Part shown: positions 8,474-17,186 of the stretch, one piece after another
Numbering within the stretch: the stretch's first letter is position 1
How the letters are laid out: every line of letters starts with the position of its first letter
Origin: Prescottella defluvii
GTDB taxonomy: Bacteria > Actinomycetota > Actinomycetes > Mycobacteriales > Mycobacteriaceae
Direction of reading: 5' to 3'
Assembly (NCBI RefSeq): GCF_000738775.1
Contig: NZ_JPOC01000024.1
Location: forward strand, 62,001-126,000
DNA length: 64,000 bases
Translations under genes and position numbers: made by a program
Notes under the pieces: model-generated
Database searches by the model: none
What the model saw: the letters and a program-made list of their open reading frames with translations, nothing else
What the model was told of the DNA's origin: nothing

Positions 8474-8876
8474 GGGCTTCTGCAGCCCGCGGATCGCAGT
8501 CCTCGAGCAGGTCGAGGCACCGCGCGTACTCGTCGTTCTCACCGATCTCCCGGGCGGCCTTCGCCAGCACCGCGACACAGCGCAGGAAGCCGCGGTTCGG
8601 TTCGTGACTGAACGGGACCGGACCGAAGCCCTTCCAACCGTTGCGGCGCAACTGGTCGAGGCCGCGGTGGTAGCCGGTGCGCGCATACGCGTACGCGGTG
8701 ATGGTCTGCCCCTGCTCGAGCGCCGCCTCCGCCAGGTACGCCCACGCGATCGACGCGGTGGGATGCTCCGCCGCGACCTTCGCCGGGTCCTGGTGGTTGA
8801 GCAGATCCGACTCCGCGTCCTCGTCACCGGGAAGCAGAGTGGGCTGCGGGCCGAGAAGATCACCGAAAGACGTCAT
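8460..8876 (-). CDS. DUF3151 protein (Rv0360c-like)
   Basis: This 138-residue soluble protein is nearly all helical and has tetratricopeptide-like spacing (IAWAYLAEAALEQGQTITAYAYARTGYHRGLDQLRRNGW). The motif GPVPFSHEPNRGFLRCVAVLAKAAREIGE is characteristic of the actinobacterial DUF3151 family. Its function is not established. The gene sits divergent from the Rv0361-like membrane protein and close to fba, as in mycobacteria. It overlaps the downstream FUSC gene, suggesting co-transcription. Confidence 0.88.
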   Translation of the reverse strand: MTSFGDLLGPQPTLLPGDEDAESDLLNHQDPAKVAAEHPTASIAWAYLAEAALEQGQTITAYAYARTGYHRGLDQLRRNGWKGFGPVPFSHEPNRGFLRCVAVLAKAAREIGENDEYARCLDLLEDCDPRAAEALGLG

Positions 8877-8968
8877 GACGTCCAGGTTACGTGCACCGTG
8901 CCCGGCGTCGCACTGGGGCCGATAGGCTGCCCACCAGTCGATCCCGCTCCCGGACCGAGAGGCGTCCC

Positions 8969-9508
8969 GTGCCCGACCCGAACGACAACCCGTCTCCTGC
9001 AACACCCGCCGGTTCCGGTCCGCAGCGCATCGCTGCGGCCGCACCGTCCGCGCCGTCCGGTGGGCGGCGCAGCGGCGGCCGACGCGGCTGGATCATCGCG
9101 TCCACCGTCGCCGTCGTCGGCGTGCTCGCGGCGCTGGGAGTCACCGGCTTCGTCATCGCCCGGGGCGGCGCGCACGGACCCGACGAGTCCCAGGTCCGCG
9201 ACGCCGTCGACACGTTCGTCGACGCCCTCGGATCCGGCGACCTGGCGACCCTGCAGTCCGCGACGTGCGGCACGCTCGCCGACTTCTACCGCGACATCCC
9301 GCCCGGCGAGTTCGCCGACGTGCACCGCGACGCCGTCGCGCAGGGCAACGTCCCCGTCGTCACCGGCATCGACACGGTCCAGATCACCGGCGACGTCGCC
9401 ATCGCCCAGGTCACCGCGCACACGCAGGCCAACCCGTCGGACGCGTCCCCGCGCACGTTCGACCTCGAGCGCATCGACGGCAGCTGGAAGGTCTGCGACC
9501 CCGACTAG
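8969..9508 (+). CDS. Membrane-anchored protein with NTF2-like extracytoplasmic domain (Rv0361-like)
   Basis: This 179-residue protein has a cytoplasmic Pro/Ser/Gly-rich N-terminus (residues 1-45), one membrane helix (WIIASTVAVVGVLAALGVTGFVIA), and an outer domain of about 100 residues. The outer domain starts QVRDAVDTFVDALGSGDL and ends FDLERIDGSWKVCDPD, the pattern of NTF2/DUF4878-type domains. Two Cys residues (CGT and the final VCDP) may form a disulfide. The GTG at 8969 follows a GAGAGG-like site and gives the expected N-terminus. The precise role is unknown. Confidence 0.8.
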   Translation: MPDPNDNPSPATPAGSGPQRIAAAAPSAPSGGRRSGGRRGWIIASTVAVVGVLAALGVTGFVIARGGAHGPDESQVRDAVDTFVDALGSGDLATLQSATCGTLADFYRDIPPGEFADVHRDAVAQGNVPVVTGIDTVQITGDVAIAQVTAHTQANPSDASPRTFDLERIDGSWKVCDPD

Positions 9509-9536
9509 ACCTGCCTAGACCCGACTACCCCTGAAA

Positions 9537-9599
9537 CGCGTTTTGCGCACTTACCGCGGTTCCCGAGACGGGAAACCAGCGGTAAGTGCGCAAAACGCG
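9537..9599. repeat. Long intergenic palindrome, family A copy 1
   Basis: Two perfect 21-bp arms (9537-9557 and 9579-9599) flank a 21-base loop that can itself pair GGTT-CCCG with CGGG-AAACC. The core TTGCGCACTT/AAGTGCGCA recurs at 17977-18040. Here it lies between convergent genes and could act as a bidirectional terminator, but the second copy is in a divergent promoter, so it is better viewed as a dispersed repeat. Confidence 0.8.
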
Positions 9600-9617
9600 A
9601 AGGGGTGAGGCTGTCGA

Positions 9618-10655
9618 CTAGCCGACGGAGACGGACCGTCCCGCGGACTTGAGGTCGTTGCAGGCCTCGATGACACGAGCGGTCATGCCGGCCTCGGCCT
9701 TCTTGAGGTAGCTGCGCGGGTCGTAGACCTTCTTGTTGCCGACCTCGCCGTCGACCTTCAGGACACCGTCGTAGTTGGTGAAGAAGTGGCCGGCGATGGG
9801 ACGCGAGAACGCGTACTGGGTGTCGGTGTCGACGTTCATCTTGATGACGCCGTACCGCAGCGACTCCTCGATGTCCTCGACGGACGAGCCGGAGCCACCG
9901 TGGAAGACGAAGTCGAACGGGTTCGAACCCTCCGCCAGGCCCAGCTTCCGCTCGGCGATGCGCTGGCCCTCGGCCAGGACCGACGGCTGGAGCTTGACGT
10001 TGCCCGGCTTGTAGACGCCGTGCACGTTGCCGAACGTCGCAGCCAGCAGGTACGCGTGGTCGTTGCCCGCGCCCAGCGCGTCGACCGTCTTCTCGAAGTC
10101 CTCGGCGCTGGTGTACAGCTTGTCGTTGATCTCGGCCTCGACGCCGTCCTCCTCGCCGCCGACGACGCCGATCTCCACCTCGAGGATGATCTTCGCCGCA
10201 CGCGAGAGAGCCAGCAGCTCCTGCGCGATGACGAGGTTCTCGTCGATCGGCACCGCGGAGCCGTCCCACATGTGCGACTGGAACAGCGGGTTCTGGCCGT
10301 TGTTCACACGCTCCTGCGAGATCGCGAGCAGCGGGCGGACGAAGGTGTCCAGCTTGTCCTTGGGGCAGTGGTCGGTGTGCAGCGCGATCGTCACGTCGTA
10401 CTTGGCGGCGATGACGTGCGCGAACTCGGCGAGCGCGACCGCACCGGTCACCATGTCCTTGACGCCCAGGCCCGAACCGAACTCCGCGCCACCGGTCGAG
10501 AACTGGATGATGCCGTCACTGCCGGCGTCCGCGAAGCCCTTGATGGCCGCGTTGATCGTCTCGGAAGACGTGCAGTTGATGGCGGGGAAGGCGAAGGAGT
10601 GCTCCTTGGCCCGTCCGAGCATCTCGGCGTAGACCTCGGGAGTTGCGATAGGCAC
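9618..10655 (-). CDS. fba: Class II fructose-bisphosphate aldolase
   Basis: This 345-residue zinc aldolase interconverts fructose 1,6-bisphosphate with DHAP and glyceraldehyde 3-phosphate in glycolysis and gluconeogenesis. HTDH at residues 93-96 holds the catalytic Asp and a zinc His. EIGVVGGEEDGV and FHGGSGSS (phosphate loop) are present, as is NVDTDTQYAF. The sequence is very close to M. tuberculosis Fba (Rv0363c). The start was set at a GTG, 6 bases after GGAGGACA, giving PIATPEVYAEML as in mycobacteria. The gene is monocistronic between a convergent membrane protein and a divergent DUF368 gene. Confidence 0.97.
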   Translation of the reverse strand: MPIATPEVYAEMLGRAKEHSFAFPAINCTSSETINAAIKGFADAGSDGIIQFSTGGAEFGSGLGVKDMVTGAVALAEFAHVIAAKYDVTIALHTDHCPKDKLDTFVRPLLAISQERVNNGQNPLFQSHMWDGSAVPIDENLVIAQELLALSRAAKIILEVEIGVVGGEEDGVEAEINDKLYTSAEDFEKTVDALGAGNDHAYLLAATFGNVHGVYKPGNVKLQPSVLAEGQRIAERKLGLAEGSNPFDFVFHGGSGSSVEDIEESLRYGVIKMNVDTDTQYAFSRPIAGHFFTNYDGVLKVDGEVGNKKVYDPRSYLKKAEAGMTARVIEACNDLKSAGRSVSVG

Positions 10656-10833
10656 GGCGGCTGTCCTCCATGTGACGGATTCGGGGGCGCGGCCGGGAAG
10701 GGCGCGCCATGTGGTGTCCATGCAGTATTGCAGGTACACACCGCTCGCGCCCTTGCGCCTTCACACCCGAAGGACCTGGTCCGACGGCCCCGCAGACTGC
10801 GGGCGCCGTGCCCTGTGTCCGATTTTGGTTAGC

Positions 10834-11817
10834 ATGGCGAGCGTGACGACGGAGGCCCGCCCGGCGGCGACAACCGAGACAGATTCCAGAACTCCCCGAC
10901 CGACGGCGTCCGAGATCCTCGGCAACGCGGTCCGCGGCGGCCTGATCGGGGCGGCCGAGACCATCCCCGGCGTCTCCGGCGGAACGGTCGCACTGGTCAC
11001 GGGGATCTACAGCCGCCTGATCACCTCCGCCAAACACCTCACCGACGTACCGCGCGCGGTGGTCACGAGATCGGACTGGCGGGCCAGCGCCCGGCGCGTC
11101 GATTGGTGGCTGCTTCTTCCGGTGGCCGTCGGTATGGCGCTCATCGTCTTCTCGATCGCCGGCCTGATGGAGTCGTTCGTCAGTGACCAACCGGTCAACT
11201 CCAAGGCACTGTTCATGGGCATGATCGCGATGTCGGTGCTCATTCCGTTCATCGAGATCGAACGCGGCGCTCTGCGTTCCGCGGGTGCCAAGGGCCGGGC
11301 GATCGTCGTGTTCACGTTGATGGCTGCGGCCGTCTTCGCGCTGACCTCGCTGCCGCGCAGGGAGTTCACCGATCCGCCGCTTCTCCTCGTCTTCTGCGCG
11401 GCCGCGGTCGCGGTGTGTGCCCTCGTGCTGCCGGGCGTCTCGGGTTCGTTCTTCCTTCTGGTGGTCGGCCTCTACGCGCCGACGATGGCCGCCGTCGACG
11501 GCCGGGATCTGCCGTACCTGGCGGTGTTCGCGCTCGGTGCCCTGCTCGGTCTGGTGACGTTCGTGCGGGTGCTCGAGTGGCTGCTCGAACACCACCACAC
11601 CACTGCCATGGTGGCCGCGGCCGGCCTGCTGCTGGGCTCGATGCGCGCCCTGTGGCCGTGGCAGACGGACACCGGGGAACTGCTCGGTGTCGGTGACGGC
11701 TGGCCGCTCGCCCTCGTCCTGTTCGTGCTCGGCGCGGCGGTGGTCGGCGTAGTCGCGCTGGTCCAGCGCAAGGCGTATGCCGCCGAGGCACGCACGTCGG
11801 TCACCGCATCCGCCTGA
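10834..11817 (+). CDS. DUF368-family membrane protein
   Basis: This 327-residue polytopic membrane protein carries the DUF368 signatures AAETIPGVSGGTVALVTGIY (residues about 40-60) and the repeat ALVLPGVSGSFFLLVVGLY in the second half, which suggest an internal duplication. DUF368 proteins, including the PopT/YtxB-like group, have been linked to recycling of undecaprenyl phosphate across the membrane; that link is family knowledge and is not shown here. The ATG at 10834 has no clear ribosome-binding site and follows GGTTAGC, so translation may be leaderless. It is divergent from fba. Confidence 0.88.
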   Translation: MASVTTEARPAATTETDSRTPRPTASEILGNAVRGGLIGAAETIPGVSGGTVALVTGIYSRLITSAKHLTDVPRAVVTRSDWRASARRVDWWLLLPVAVGMALIVFSIAGLMESFVSDQPVNSKALFMGMIAMSVLIPFIEIERGALRSAGAKGRAIVVFTLMAAAVFALTSLPRREFTDPPLLLVFCAAAVAVCALVLPGVSGSFFLLVVGLYAPTMAAVDGRDLPYLAVFALGALLGLVTFVRVLEWLLEHHHTTAMVAAAGLLLGSMRALWPWQTDTGELLGVGDGWPLALVLFVLGAAVVGVVALVQRKAYAAEARTSVTASA

Positions 11818-11895
11818 CCCACGCACGGCGGGAAAGTGCCCGACAGAGAAATCCGCGGATACGTGTCGGTCGACGAGTAGGTAGTCTTGACCGTC

Positions 11896-12627
11896 GTGAC
11901 CGATTCCGTCTTGACGACCACGACCAATCTTGCGCTGTTGCCGGGATTTCTCGATCCCGTCAACCTGCTGAACTCGTTCGGCACTTGGATGCTGATCGGC
12001 CTGCTGCTGGTCGTCTTCATCGAGTCCGGTCTGCTGTTCCCGCTGCTGCCGGGCGATTCACTCCTGTTCACCGCGGGTCTGATCGCGGCCTCCAAGTCGG
12101 CGGACGTGGAACCGTTCGCGCCGCTGTGGGTGCTGATGGTGACCATCCCGATCGCGGCGGTGCTCGGTGACCAGGTGGGCTACCTCATCGGCGCGAAGGG
12201 CGGCTCGGCCCTCTTCAAGTCCAACGACGCGAAGATCTTCAAGAAGAGCTACATCGACGAGGCCCACGCGTTCTTCGAGAAGCACGGCCCCGCCACCATC
12301 TTCCTGGCTCGTTTCGTACCGATCGTGCGTACCTATGCGCCCCTGGTCGCGGGCGCTTCGAAGATGAAGTACTCCACCTTCATCACGTACAACATCATCG
12401 GCGGCATCGTGTGGGGCGCCGGCGTGACGCTGCTCGGTTTCTGGCTCGGGCAGATCCAGTTCATCGCCGACAACATCGACTACATCTTCATCGGCATCGT
12501 CCTCGTGTCCGTCCTCCCGATCGTCATCGAGGTCGGCAAGCGGTTCCTCGCCTCGCGTAAGGCCGGCTCCGCCACTGCGCCCGCCGAGCCCGAGCCGGTC
12601 AGCACCCCCCACGACCCGACCGTTTGA
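11896..12627 (+). CDS. DedA-family membrane protein (Rv0364-like)
   Basis: This 243-residue DedA/SNARE-associated protein has hallmark segments FIESGLLFPLLPGDSLLFTAG and FLARFVPIVRTYAPLVAGASKM, with the conserved Arg and Gly-Asp motifs needed for DedA function. Some DedA proteins flip undecaprenyl phosphate or other polar lipids. GTG at 11896 is preferred; TAGTCT about 10 bases upstream could be a -10 box for a leaderless transcript. A TTG at 11887 is possible. It is directly followed by a second DedA gene. Confidence 0.9.
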   Translation: MTDSVLTTTTNLALLPGFLDPVNLLNSFGTWMLIGLLLVVFIESGLLFPLLPGDSLLFTAGLIAASKSADVEPFAPLWVLMVTIPIAAVLGDQVGYLIGAKGGSALFKSNDAKIFKKSYIDEAHAFFEKHGPATIFLARFVPIVRTYAPLVAGASKMKYSTFITYNIIGGIVWGAGVTLLGFWLGQIQFIADNIDYIFIGIVLVSVLPIVIEVGKRFLASRKAGSATAPAEPEPVSTPHDPTV

Positions 12628-12629
12628 CG

Positions 12630-13292
12630 ATGATCAACGCGGCCGGATCGTTCGGGCCGCTCGAGTCCGCCGGTCCCGCACTGGTGTGGATCGTCGTACT
12701 CACCTTCGTCTTCCTCGAATGTGCGCTCCTCATAGGACTGTTCCTGCCGGGTGACTCGATGCTGGTGACCGCCGGCATCGTGCTGGCCACACACGGGTCC
12801 GGCGCGCAGCACACGTGGGCGCTGTCGGTCGGCGCGATGGGTGCCGCGATCGCCGGCAACCAGGTGGGCTACATGATCGGCAGACGCAGCGGCCATCATC
12901 TCGTCGCCCGGCGCAACGGCAAGTACGTCAACGCGAAGAACCTGCACAAGGTCAACGTCCTGCTCGACCGGCACGGGTTCTGGGCGGTGCTGGTGGCACG
13001 GTGGATCCCCTGGGTCCGCACGCTGTGCCCGATGGTCGCCGGGGCGGCGAGCATGGACCACCGCCGCTACACCATCGCCAGCAGCATCGGTGCGGTCATC
13101 TGGGCGCCGGTGCTGCTGCTCGTCGGCTTCTACTTCGGTTCGGTGCTCGAACGGGTGCCGTGGCTGCTGCCGGCGGTGCTCGGCACCATGGTGTCCCTGC
13201 TGGTGATCGGGACCGTCCTGGGCGTGTGGGGATATCGTCGCGAGATGGCCAGGCGCGCCGAGGACGTCGTCGTCGACGAAGTCGACAACTGA
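12630..13292 (+). CDS. Second DedA-family membrane protein
   Basis: This 220-residue paralogue starts 2 bases after the previous stop. It has the same architecture: FLECALLIGLFLPGDSMLVTAG, then VARWIPWVRTLCPMVAGAASMDHRRY, then a C-terminal helix. The 31-base spacer between its stop and the convergent GH76 gene contains a short direct repeat (two copies of GTCGACGAAGTCGACA, the first within the end of the gene). Tandem DedA genes with a DUF368 gene just upstream suggest a shared lipid-carrier role, though this is inference. Confidence 0.9.
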   Translation: MINAAGSFGPLESAGPALVWIVVLTFVFLECALLIGLFLPGDSMLVTAGIVLATHGSGAQHTWALSVGAMGAAIAGNQVGYMIGRRSGHHLVARRNGKYVNAKNLHKVNVLLDRHGFWAVLVARWIPWVRTLCPMVAGAASMDHRRYTIASSIGAVIWAPVLLLVGFYFGSVLERVPWLLPAVLGTMVSLLVIGTVLGVWGYRREMARRAEDVVVDEVDN

Positions 13293-13326
13293 TCGCCCGT
13301 CGACGAAGTCGACACCTGATCGACCG

Positions 13327-14448
13327 TCACCGACGTTTCGGAAATCCCGCCGCCGACACCAGGTACGCCGACTCCATCAGCAGCCAGCCGCTGAGCTGCA
13401 CGGACAGGTCCCGTTCCGCGATCTCGGACGAATCCACCGATCCACCGGAAACGGTCGGCGGTCCCGCCCCCAGCCCGGGCAGCACCGCGGGCCGGCTCCA
13501 GTCCTTGCCGAACAGTGGCAGTTCCTCCACCTGCAGCCGGTTCTCCCACGCGGCCTCGGCCGAACCGAGCACGAGTTGCGCCGCGATCCGCCGCGCCCGC
13601 GCATCCTCCGGGGCGTTCCCCGGCAGCATCAGTGCCACGAGCGCCAGGTAGCGGGCGAGCAGCCCGTTGAACAGTCCGCCGTCCCCACCGCCGCCACCGC
13701 GGATGACACCGCCCTTGGCGAGTCGCTCGTCGATCGCATCGACCAACCGGTGAACCCGCAGCCGGTGTCGGGGCGCGCCCATCCGGACCGCGAGCTCGGT
13801 CTCGAGGCTGAGCACCGTGCCCTGGCAGTACGAGTAGATGTTGCGCTCGATTTCGCCGCCGCTGCGGATTCCGTCGAAGATCAGGCCCGTCTCGGGATCG
13901 CGGAGCGTGTCGTCGATCCAGTCGGCCATCGCCTGCGCGCGCCACAACCGCCCGCTGCGGGCGAGCATCAATCCGGCCGGGCCGTTCGCGGGGGTGTTGA
14001 AGAAGTCCGAGTGCTTGCGCCACGGGATGCCGCCGCCGTCGTCGGGCGACCAGGCGTCGAACAGCTGCGCTTCGAGCGTCGCGAGGGCCTTGCGGTTGTC
14101 GACCAGTTGCATCCGCTGGGCACGCTCGAGGGCGAGCCCGAGCCACGCCATGTCGTCGTAGTAACTGTTGGTCCAACCGGAGATGTTCCGGATCCGATGA
14201 CCGCGAATGAGTCTCGTCAGCCGACGTCGACGGCGCGCGGTGGGATTGCGTTCGGCGGCGTCGACGGTGCAGTTGATGAGGTGCGCCTGCCACCAGTAGT
14301 GCCAGTGCACGAACACCCGTTCCCGCCGGTCTGCGGGCCACGCGACGACTGCCAGTGCAGTACCCGGTATCCCCCAGACTCGACGAATGTGCCGAGTGAT
14401 CACCGCGTTCTCGGCCGCGTCCGCACGAGCGGACCATTCGCGCTGCAT
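13327..14448 (-). CDS. Glycoside hydrolase family 76-like protein (Rv0365c-like)
   Basis: This 373-residue cytosolic-looking protein has no signal peptide. NSYYDDMAWLGLALERA (residues about 95-110) contains the Asp-Asp catalytic pair of GH76 endo-alpha-1,6-mannanases. GGGIPWRKHSDFFNTPANGPAGLMLAR and IYSYCQGTVLSLETEL are further family motifs of the (alpha/alpha)6 barrel. The absence of a secretion signal makes an intracellular role on mannan-type glycans or precursors more likely than environmental mannan degradation. It is convergent with the DedA pair. Confidence 0.88.
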   Translation of the reverse strand: MQREWSARADAAENAVITRHIRRVWGIPGTALAVVAWPADRRERVFVHWHYWWQAHLINCTVDAAERNPTARRRRRLTRLIRGHRIRNISGWTNSYYDDMAWLGLALERAQRMQLVDNRKALATLEAQLFDAWSPDDGGGIPWRKHSDFFNTPANGPAGLMLARSGRLWRAQAMADWIDDTLRDPETGLIFDGIRSGGEIERNIYSYCQGTVLSLETELAVRMGAPRHRLRVHRLVDAIDERLAKGGVIRGGGGGDGGLFNGLLARYLALVALMLPGNAPEDARARRIAAQLVLGSAEAAWENRLQVEELPLFGKDWSRPAVLPGLGAGPPTVSGGSVDSSEIAERDLSVQLSGWLLMESAYLVSAAGFPKRR

Positions 14449-14482
14449 GTTTACCGATCTTGCCTCGGCACGGGCACTTCCG

Positions 14483-15181
14483 CTACCAGGCGCGGCCGAG
14501 ATTCGCGTGCTGACGGATCCACGTGTGCATCGCGATCCCCGCGGCGACGCCGGCGTTGATGCTGCGGGTGGAGCCGAACTGCGCGATCGACACCGTCATC
14601 GACGCCACCGCGTGCCCCTGCTCGGTGACGCCGGGCCCCTCCTGCCCGAACAGCAGCAGGCAGTTTCGCGGCAACTCCACCGTCTCGATCGGGACCGAGC
14701 CCGGGGTGTTGTCCACCGCGACGACCGCCAGCCCGTGTTCCCGTGCGAACCCGGCGAGTTCGTCGAGGTCGGCGTGGTGCACCAGATGCTGGTAGCGGTC
14801 GGTGACCATGGCGCCGCGCCGGTTCCAGCGGCGACGCCCGACGATGTGCACGGCGGCCGCGGCGAACGCGTTCGCGGTCCGCACGACGGTGCCGATGTTG
14901 GCGTCGTGCCCGAAGTTCTCGATCGCGACGTGCAGCGGGTGCCGGCGGCCGTCGATGTCGGCGACGATGGCCTCCCGCGTCCAGTAGCGGTAGGCGTCGA
15001 CGACGTTGCGGCGGTCCCCTTCGGCCAGCAACTGCGGGTCGTATCGCGGATCGTCGGGCAGCGGGGCGCCGTGTTCCTCGAGCCACGGGCCGACGCCGTA
15101 CGGATGCTCCCCCCATTCGGTGGGGCCGGGAGCCTCGGCATCGTCGGTCACGGTGGACGGGTTCGTGTCGTCAGTGCTCAA
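14483..15181 (-). CDS. SpoU/TrmH-family RNA 2'-O-methyltransferase (Rv0380c-like)
   Basis: This 232-residue SPOUT methyltransferase has the trefoil-knot motifs ENFGHDANIGTVVRTANAFA (motif 1, with the catalytic Arg), NCLLLFGQEGPGV (motif 2) and SINAGVAAGIAMHTWIRQ (motif 3). It transfers a methyl group from SAM to a ribose 2'-OH of tRNA or rRNA; the RNA target is not known. The only consistent start is a TTG whose last two bases overlap the TGA of the upstream lipoprotein gene, so translation of the two is coupled. Confidence 0.9.
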   Translation of the reverse strand: MSTDDTNPSTVTDDAEAPGPTEWGEHPYGVGPWLEEHGAPLPDDPRYDPQLLAEGDRRNVVDAYRYWTREAIVADIDGRRHPLHVAIENFGHDANIGTVVRTANAFAAAAVHIVGRRRWNRRGAMVTDRYQHLVHHADLDELAGFAREHGLAVVAVDNTPGSVPIETVELPRNCLLLFGQEGPGVTEQGHAVASMTVSIAQFGSTRSINAGVAAGIAMHTWIRQHANLGRAW

Positions 15182-15774
15182 AACGTCTCGTTCGAATCGG
15201 GGGCGACGGTGAATCCGTGGCCGGTCTCGTCATTGGCGCAGGTCACCGAGGTCGCCGTGGTCGCGCACGTGTAACCCAACTGGGTGAGTTCGACGCCGGG
15301 CGCCAACACCGGATCGGTGCCGGTCCCGGACGTGTAGACCCGGCCACCCGAGCACATGAACGCGCCCCGGCCCGCGTTCTCCACGCGGATCCCGTTGCCC
15401 CAGCTGACGACGCAGTCGTCGGGCCGGGGCGGGATCGGGCTCGTCGGCCCCTCACAGCCCGCCTCGGTGCGGCTCGGCAACCGCACGATGCCGCAGTTGA
15501 AGGTGCCGTCGGGCGAGGTGAAGAAGTACGACTCGTTGCGCTGGAACTGCACGTCGGTGAGCGTCGTGGTGACCGGTGCGATGGTGGTCGTGGTCGTCGT
15601 GGTGACCGGGACGGTCGTGGTGGTCGGCGCCGACGGGGGTGTCGTCGTGGTCGGCGCCGCGACGGTGCTCGTCGGCGCGGCGTCCGCGGGAGCGTCCGGC
15701 GATCCGCCGCATCCGGTCAGGGTCAGTGCCGCAGCGGCACAGGCGCCCACACCCAGCAGCGTTACCCGACGCAC
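15178..15774 (-). CDS. Lipoprotein with Thr/Pro-rich stalk
   Basis: This 198-residue lipoprotein has a short basic N-terminus, a hydrophobic stretch and the lipobox LTGC at residues 19-22. A low-complexity Thr/Pro/Val stalk of about 50 residues follows, probably crossing the cell wall. The globular domain starts TDVQFQRNESYFFTSPDGTFNCGIV and has several Cys residues likely to form disulfides (NCGI, GCEG, DCVV, MCSG, TCAT, TCAN). This Cys pattern recurs in secreted mycobacterial and rhodococcal proteins of unknown function. It is coupled to the methyltransferase downstream. Confidence 0.85.
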   Translation of the reverse strand: MRRVTLLGVGACAAAALTLTGCGGSPDAPADAAPTSTVAAPTTTTPPSAPTTTTVPVTTTTTTTIAPVTTTLTDVQFQRNESYFFTSPDGTFNCGIVRLPSRTEAGCEGPTSPIPPRPDDCVVSWGNGIRVENAGRGAFMCSGGRVYTSGTGTDPVLAPGVELTQLGYTCATTATSVTCANDETGHGFTVAPDSNETF

Positions 15775-15847
15775 AGCAGCGACTCCTGACCAATTCCCGA
15801 CCGATCGACCGACATCGAACTCTAGTCGCCCACCCTCGACACGATTT

Positions 15848-16642
15848 TCAGGCGCGACTGAGCAGCATGTTCGACCAGCGTGCCATCCACGCGGGCGTGA
15901 ACCGGCCGGCCACGGCCAGCACCCGCGCCTGCCGACCTACTGGATGGTGCACCTTCGGCAGCCGACGGGACCGGCCCTGCGTCACCGCCACGATCGTGTC
16001 CGCGACATCGTCGGCGGTGAGCCGGATCCCGAGCGAACGGGTACTCCCCGTGGACATCCCCCGCACCATCCCGGTCCGCACGAACAGCGGCCACACATCG
16101 ACGACGCGGATGTCGTGGGACCGCCACTCGAGTTCCAGCGCCTCCGTGAGACCGCGCACCGCGAACTTGGTGGCCGAGTACGTGGCCAGTTCGGGCTGGC
16201 CGTAGATGGCGGACGCGGACGCGAGATTGACGACCTGCGCGCCCGGCGTCTCCTTCAGGTACGGGAACGCGGCGAGCAGCCCGTTGATCGTGCCGCCGAC
16301 GTTGATGTCGAGCATCCGGCGATGCGCCCCGGCCGGGATGTCCTCGAAGTGCCCCGACGACAGCACCCCGGCATTGTTGACCAGGACGTCGAGGCGGCCG
16401 CACGCGGACGTGAACTCCGCCAGGCGGGTGTTCCAGTCGTCGGGGGCGGTGACGTCGAGGACGCCGACCTGCACCCGTCCGCCACGGGCCACGATCTCCG
16501 CCCGCAGCACCTCGAGACCGTCCTCGTCGATGTCGCAGGCGCCGACGACGTAACCGGCGTCGGCGAACTTCAGGGCCGTCGCGCGGCCGATTCCCGCGGC
16601 CGCACCGGTGATGAACACGGTGCGTGGTGATGTGGGAGTCAT
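15848..16642 (-). CDS. Short-chain dehydrogenase/reductase
   Basis: This 264-residue classical SDR has TVFITGAAAGIGRA for cofactor binding, DID after strand two (NAD preference), NNAGV, a Ser-containing NLASASAIYGQ and catalytic YSATK. The C-terminal 45 residues are basic and hydrophobic (RRLPKVHHPVGRQARVL, PAWMARWSNMLL), resembling membrane-associated SDRs acting on lipids. It has no operon partner and its substrate is unknown. Confidence 0.88.
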   Translation of the reverse strand: MTPTSPRTVFITGAAAGIGRATALKFADAGYVVGACDIDEDGLEVLRAEIVARGGRVQVGVLDVTAPDDWNTRLAEFTSACGRLDVLVNNAGVLSSGHFEDIPAGAHRRMLDINVGGTINGLLAAFPYLKETPGAQVVNLASASAIYGQPELATYSATKFAVRGLTEALELEWRSHDIRVVDVWPLFVRTGMVRGMSTGSTRSLGIRLTADDVADTIVAVTQGRSRRLPKVHHPVGRQARVLAVAGRFTPAWMARWSNMLLSRA

Positions 16643-16739
16643 CCCGACAGGCTAGGCGCTGGATGGATAGGCTGGAGGCGATCGGAGAGTTGCGTTCGCG
16701 CGGTCGACGGCCGGTGTCGGCGCCCGGACGCGGAAGGCC

Positions 16740-17186
16740 ATGAACCACCCACGCATTGTCCGCACAGTCTGCTTCATCAGCGTCAGCTACGTCATCGTCC
16801 TGTCGATCTGGCTGGGATGGCTGATCGACCACACCGCTCCCGGGACCGTTCCGTACCAGGTCGGCGGGCTCCTCGCGGCCTACGGCTCGGCACTCGGGTT
16901 GGGCATGATGTGGGCCGACCGCCCCACCCGCTCCGAGCGCCGACTCGCCCGGCACGGGATCGAGGGCTGGGCGAGGATCGAGCACGCCCAGCCCCTCCGG
17001 CGCACCGTCGACAACGGCGAGCTCACCGAACTCGATCTGGCGCTGACGGTGCCCGGGTCGGAGTCGTACACCGGCAAGGTCGTCTACGAAGTGCTTCCGG
17101 AGAACCGGGGCCGGTTCGTGGAGGGCGAGACGATCTCGATCCGCGTCGACCCCCGAAACCGGGACCGGATCATGATCTGCCCCTAA
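16740..17186 (+). CDS. Two-helix membrane protein of unknown function
   Basis: This 148-residue protein has two N-terminal hydrophobic helices (residues about 8-28 and 40-56). A cytosolic domain rich in beta strands follows (GIEGWARIEHAQPLRRTVDNGELTELDLALTV ... ISIRVDPRNRDRIMICP), with the look of a DUF3592-type domain. No catalytic residues are evident. The stop overlaps the stop of the convergent YhhN gene by four bases. Confidence 0.7.
   Translation: MNHPRIVRTVCFISVSYVIVLSIWLGWLIDHTAPGTVPYQVGGLLAAYGSALGLGMMWADRPTRSERRLARHGIEGWARIEHAQPLRRTVDNGELTELDLALTVPGSESYTGKVVYEVLPENRGRFVEGETISIRVDPRNRDRIMICP

Noticed and set aside
9537-9599. Simple intrinsic terminator for fba and the Rv0361-like gene
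   Set aside because: It may terminate, but the shared core at 17977-18040 in a divergent promoter makes a dispersed repeat the better description.
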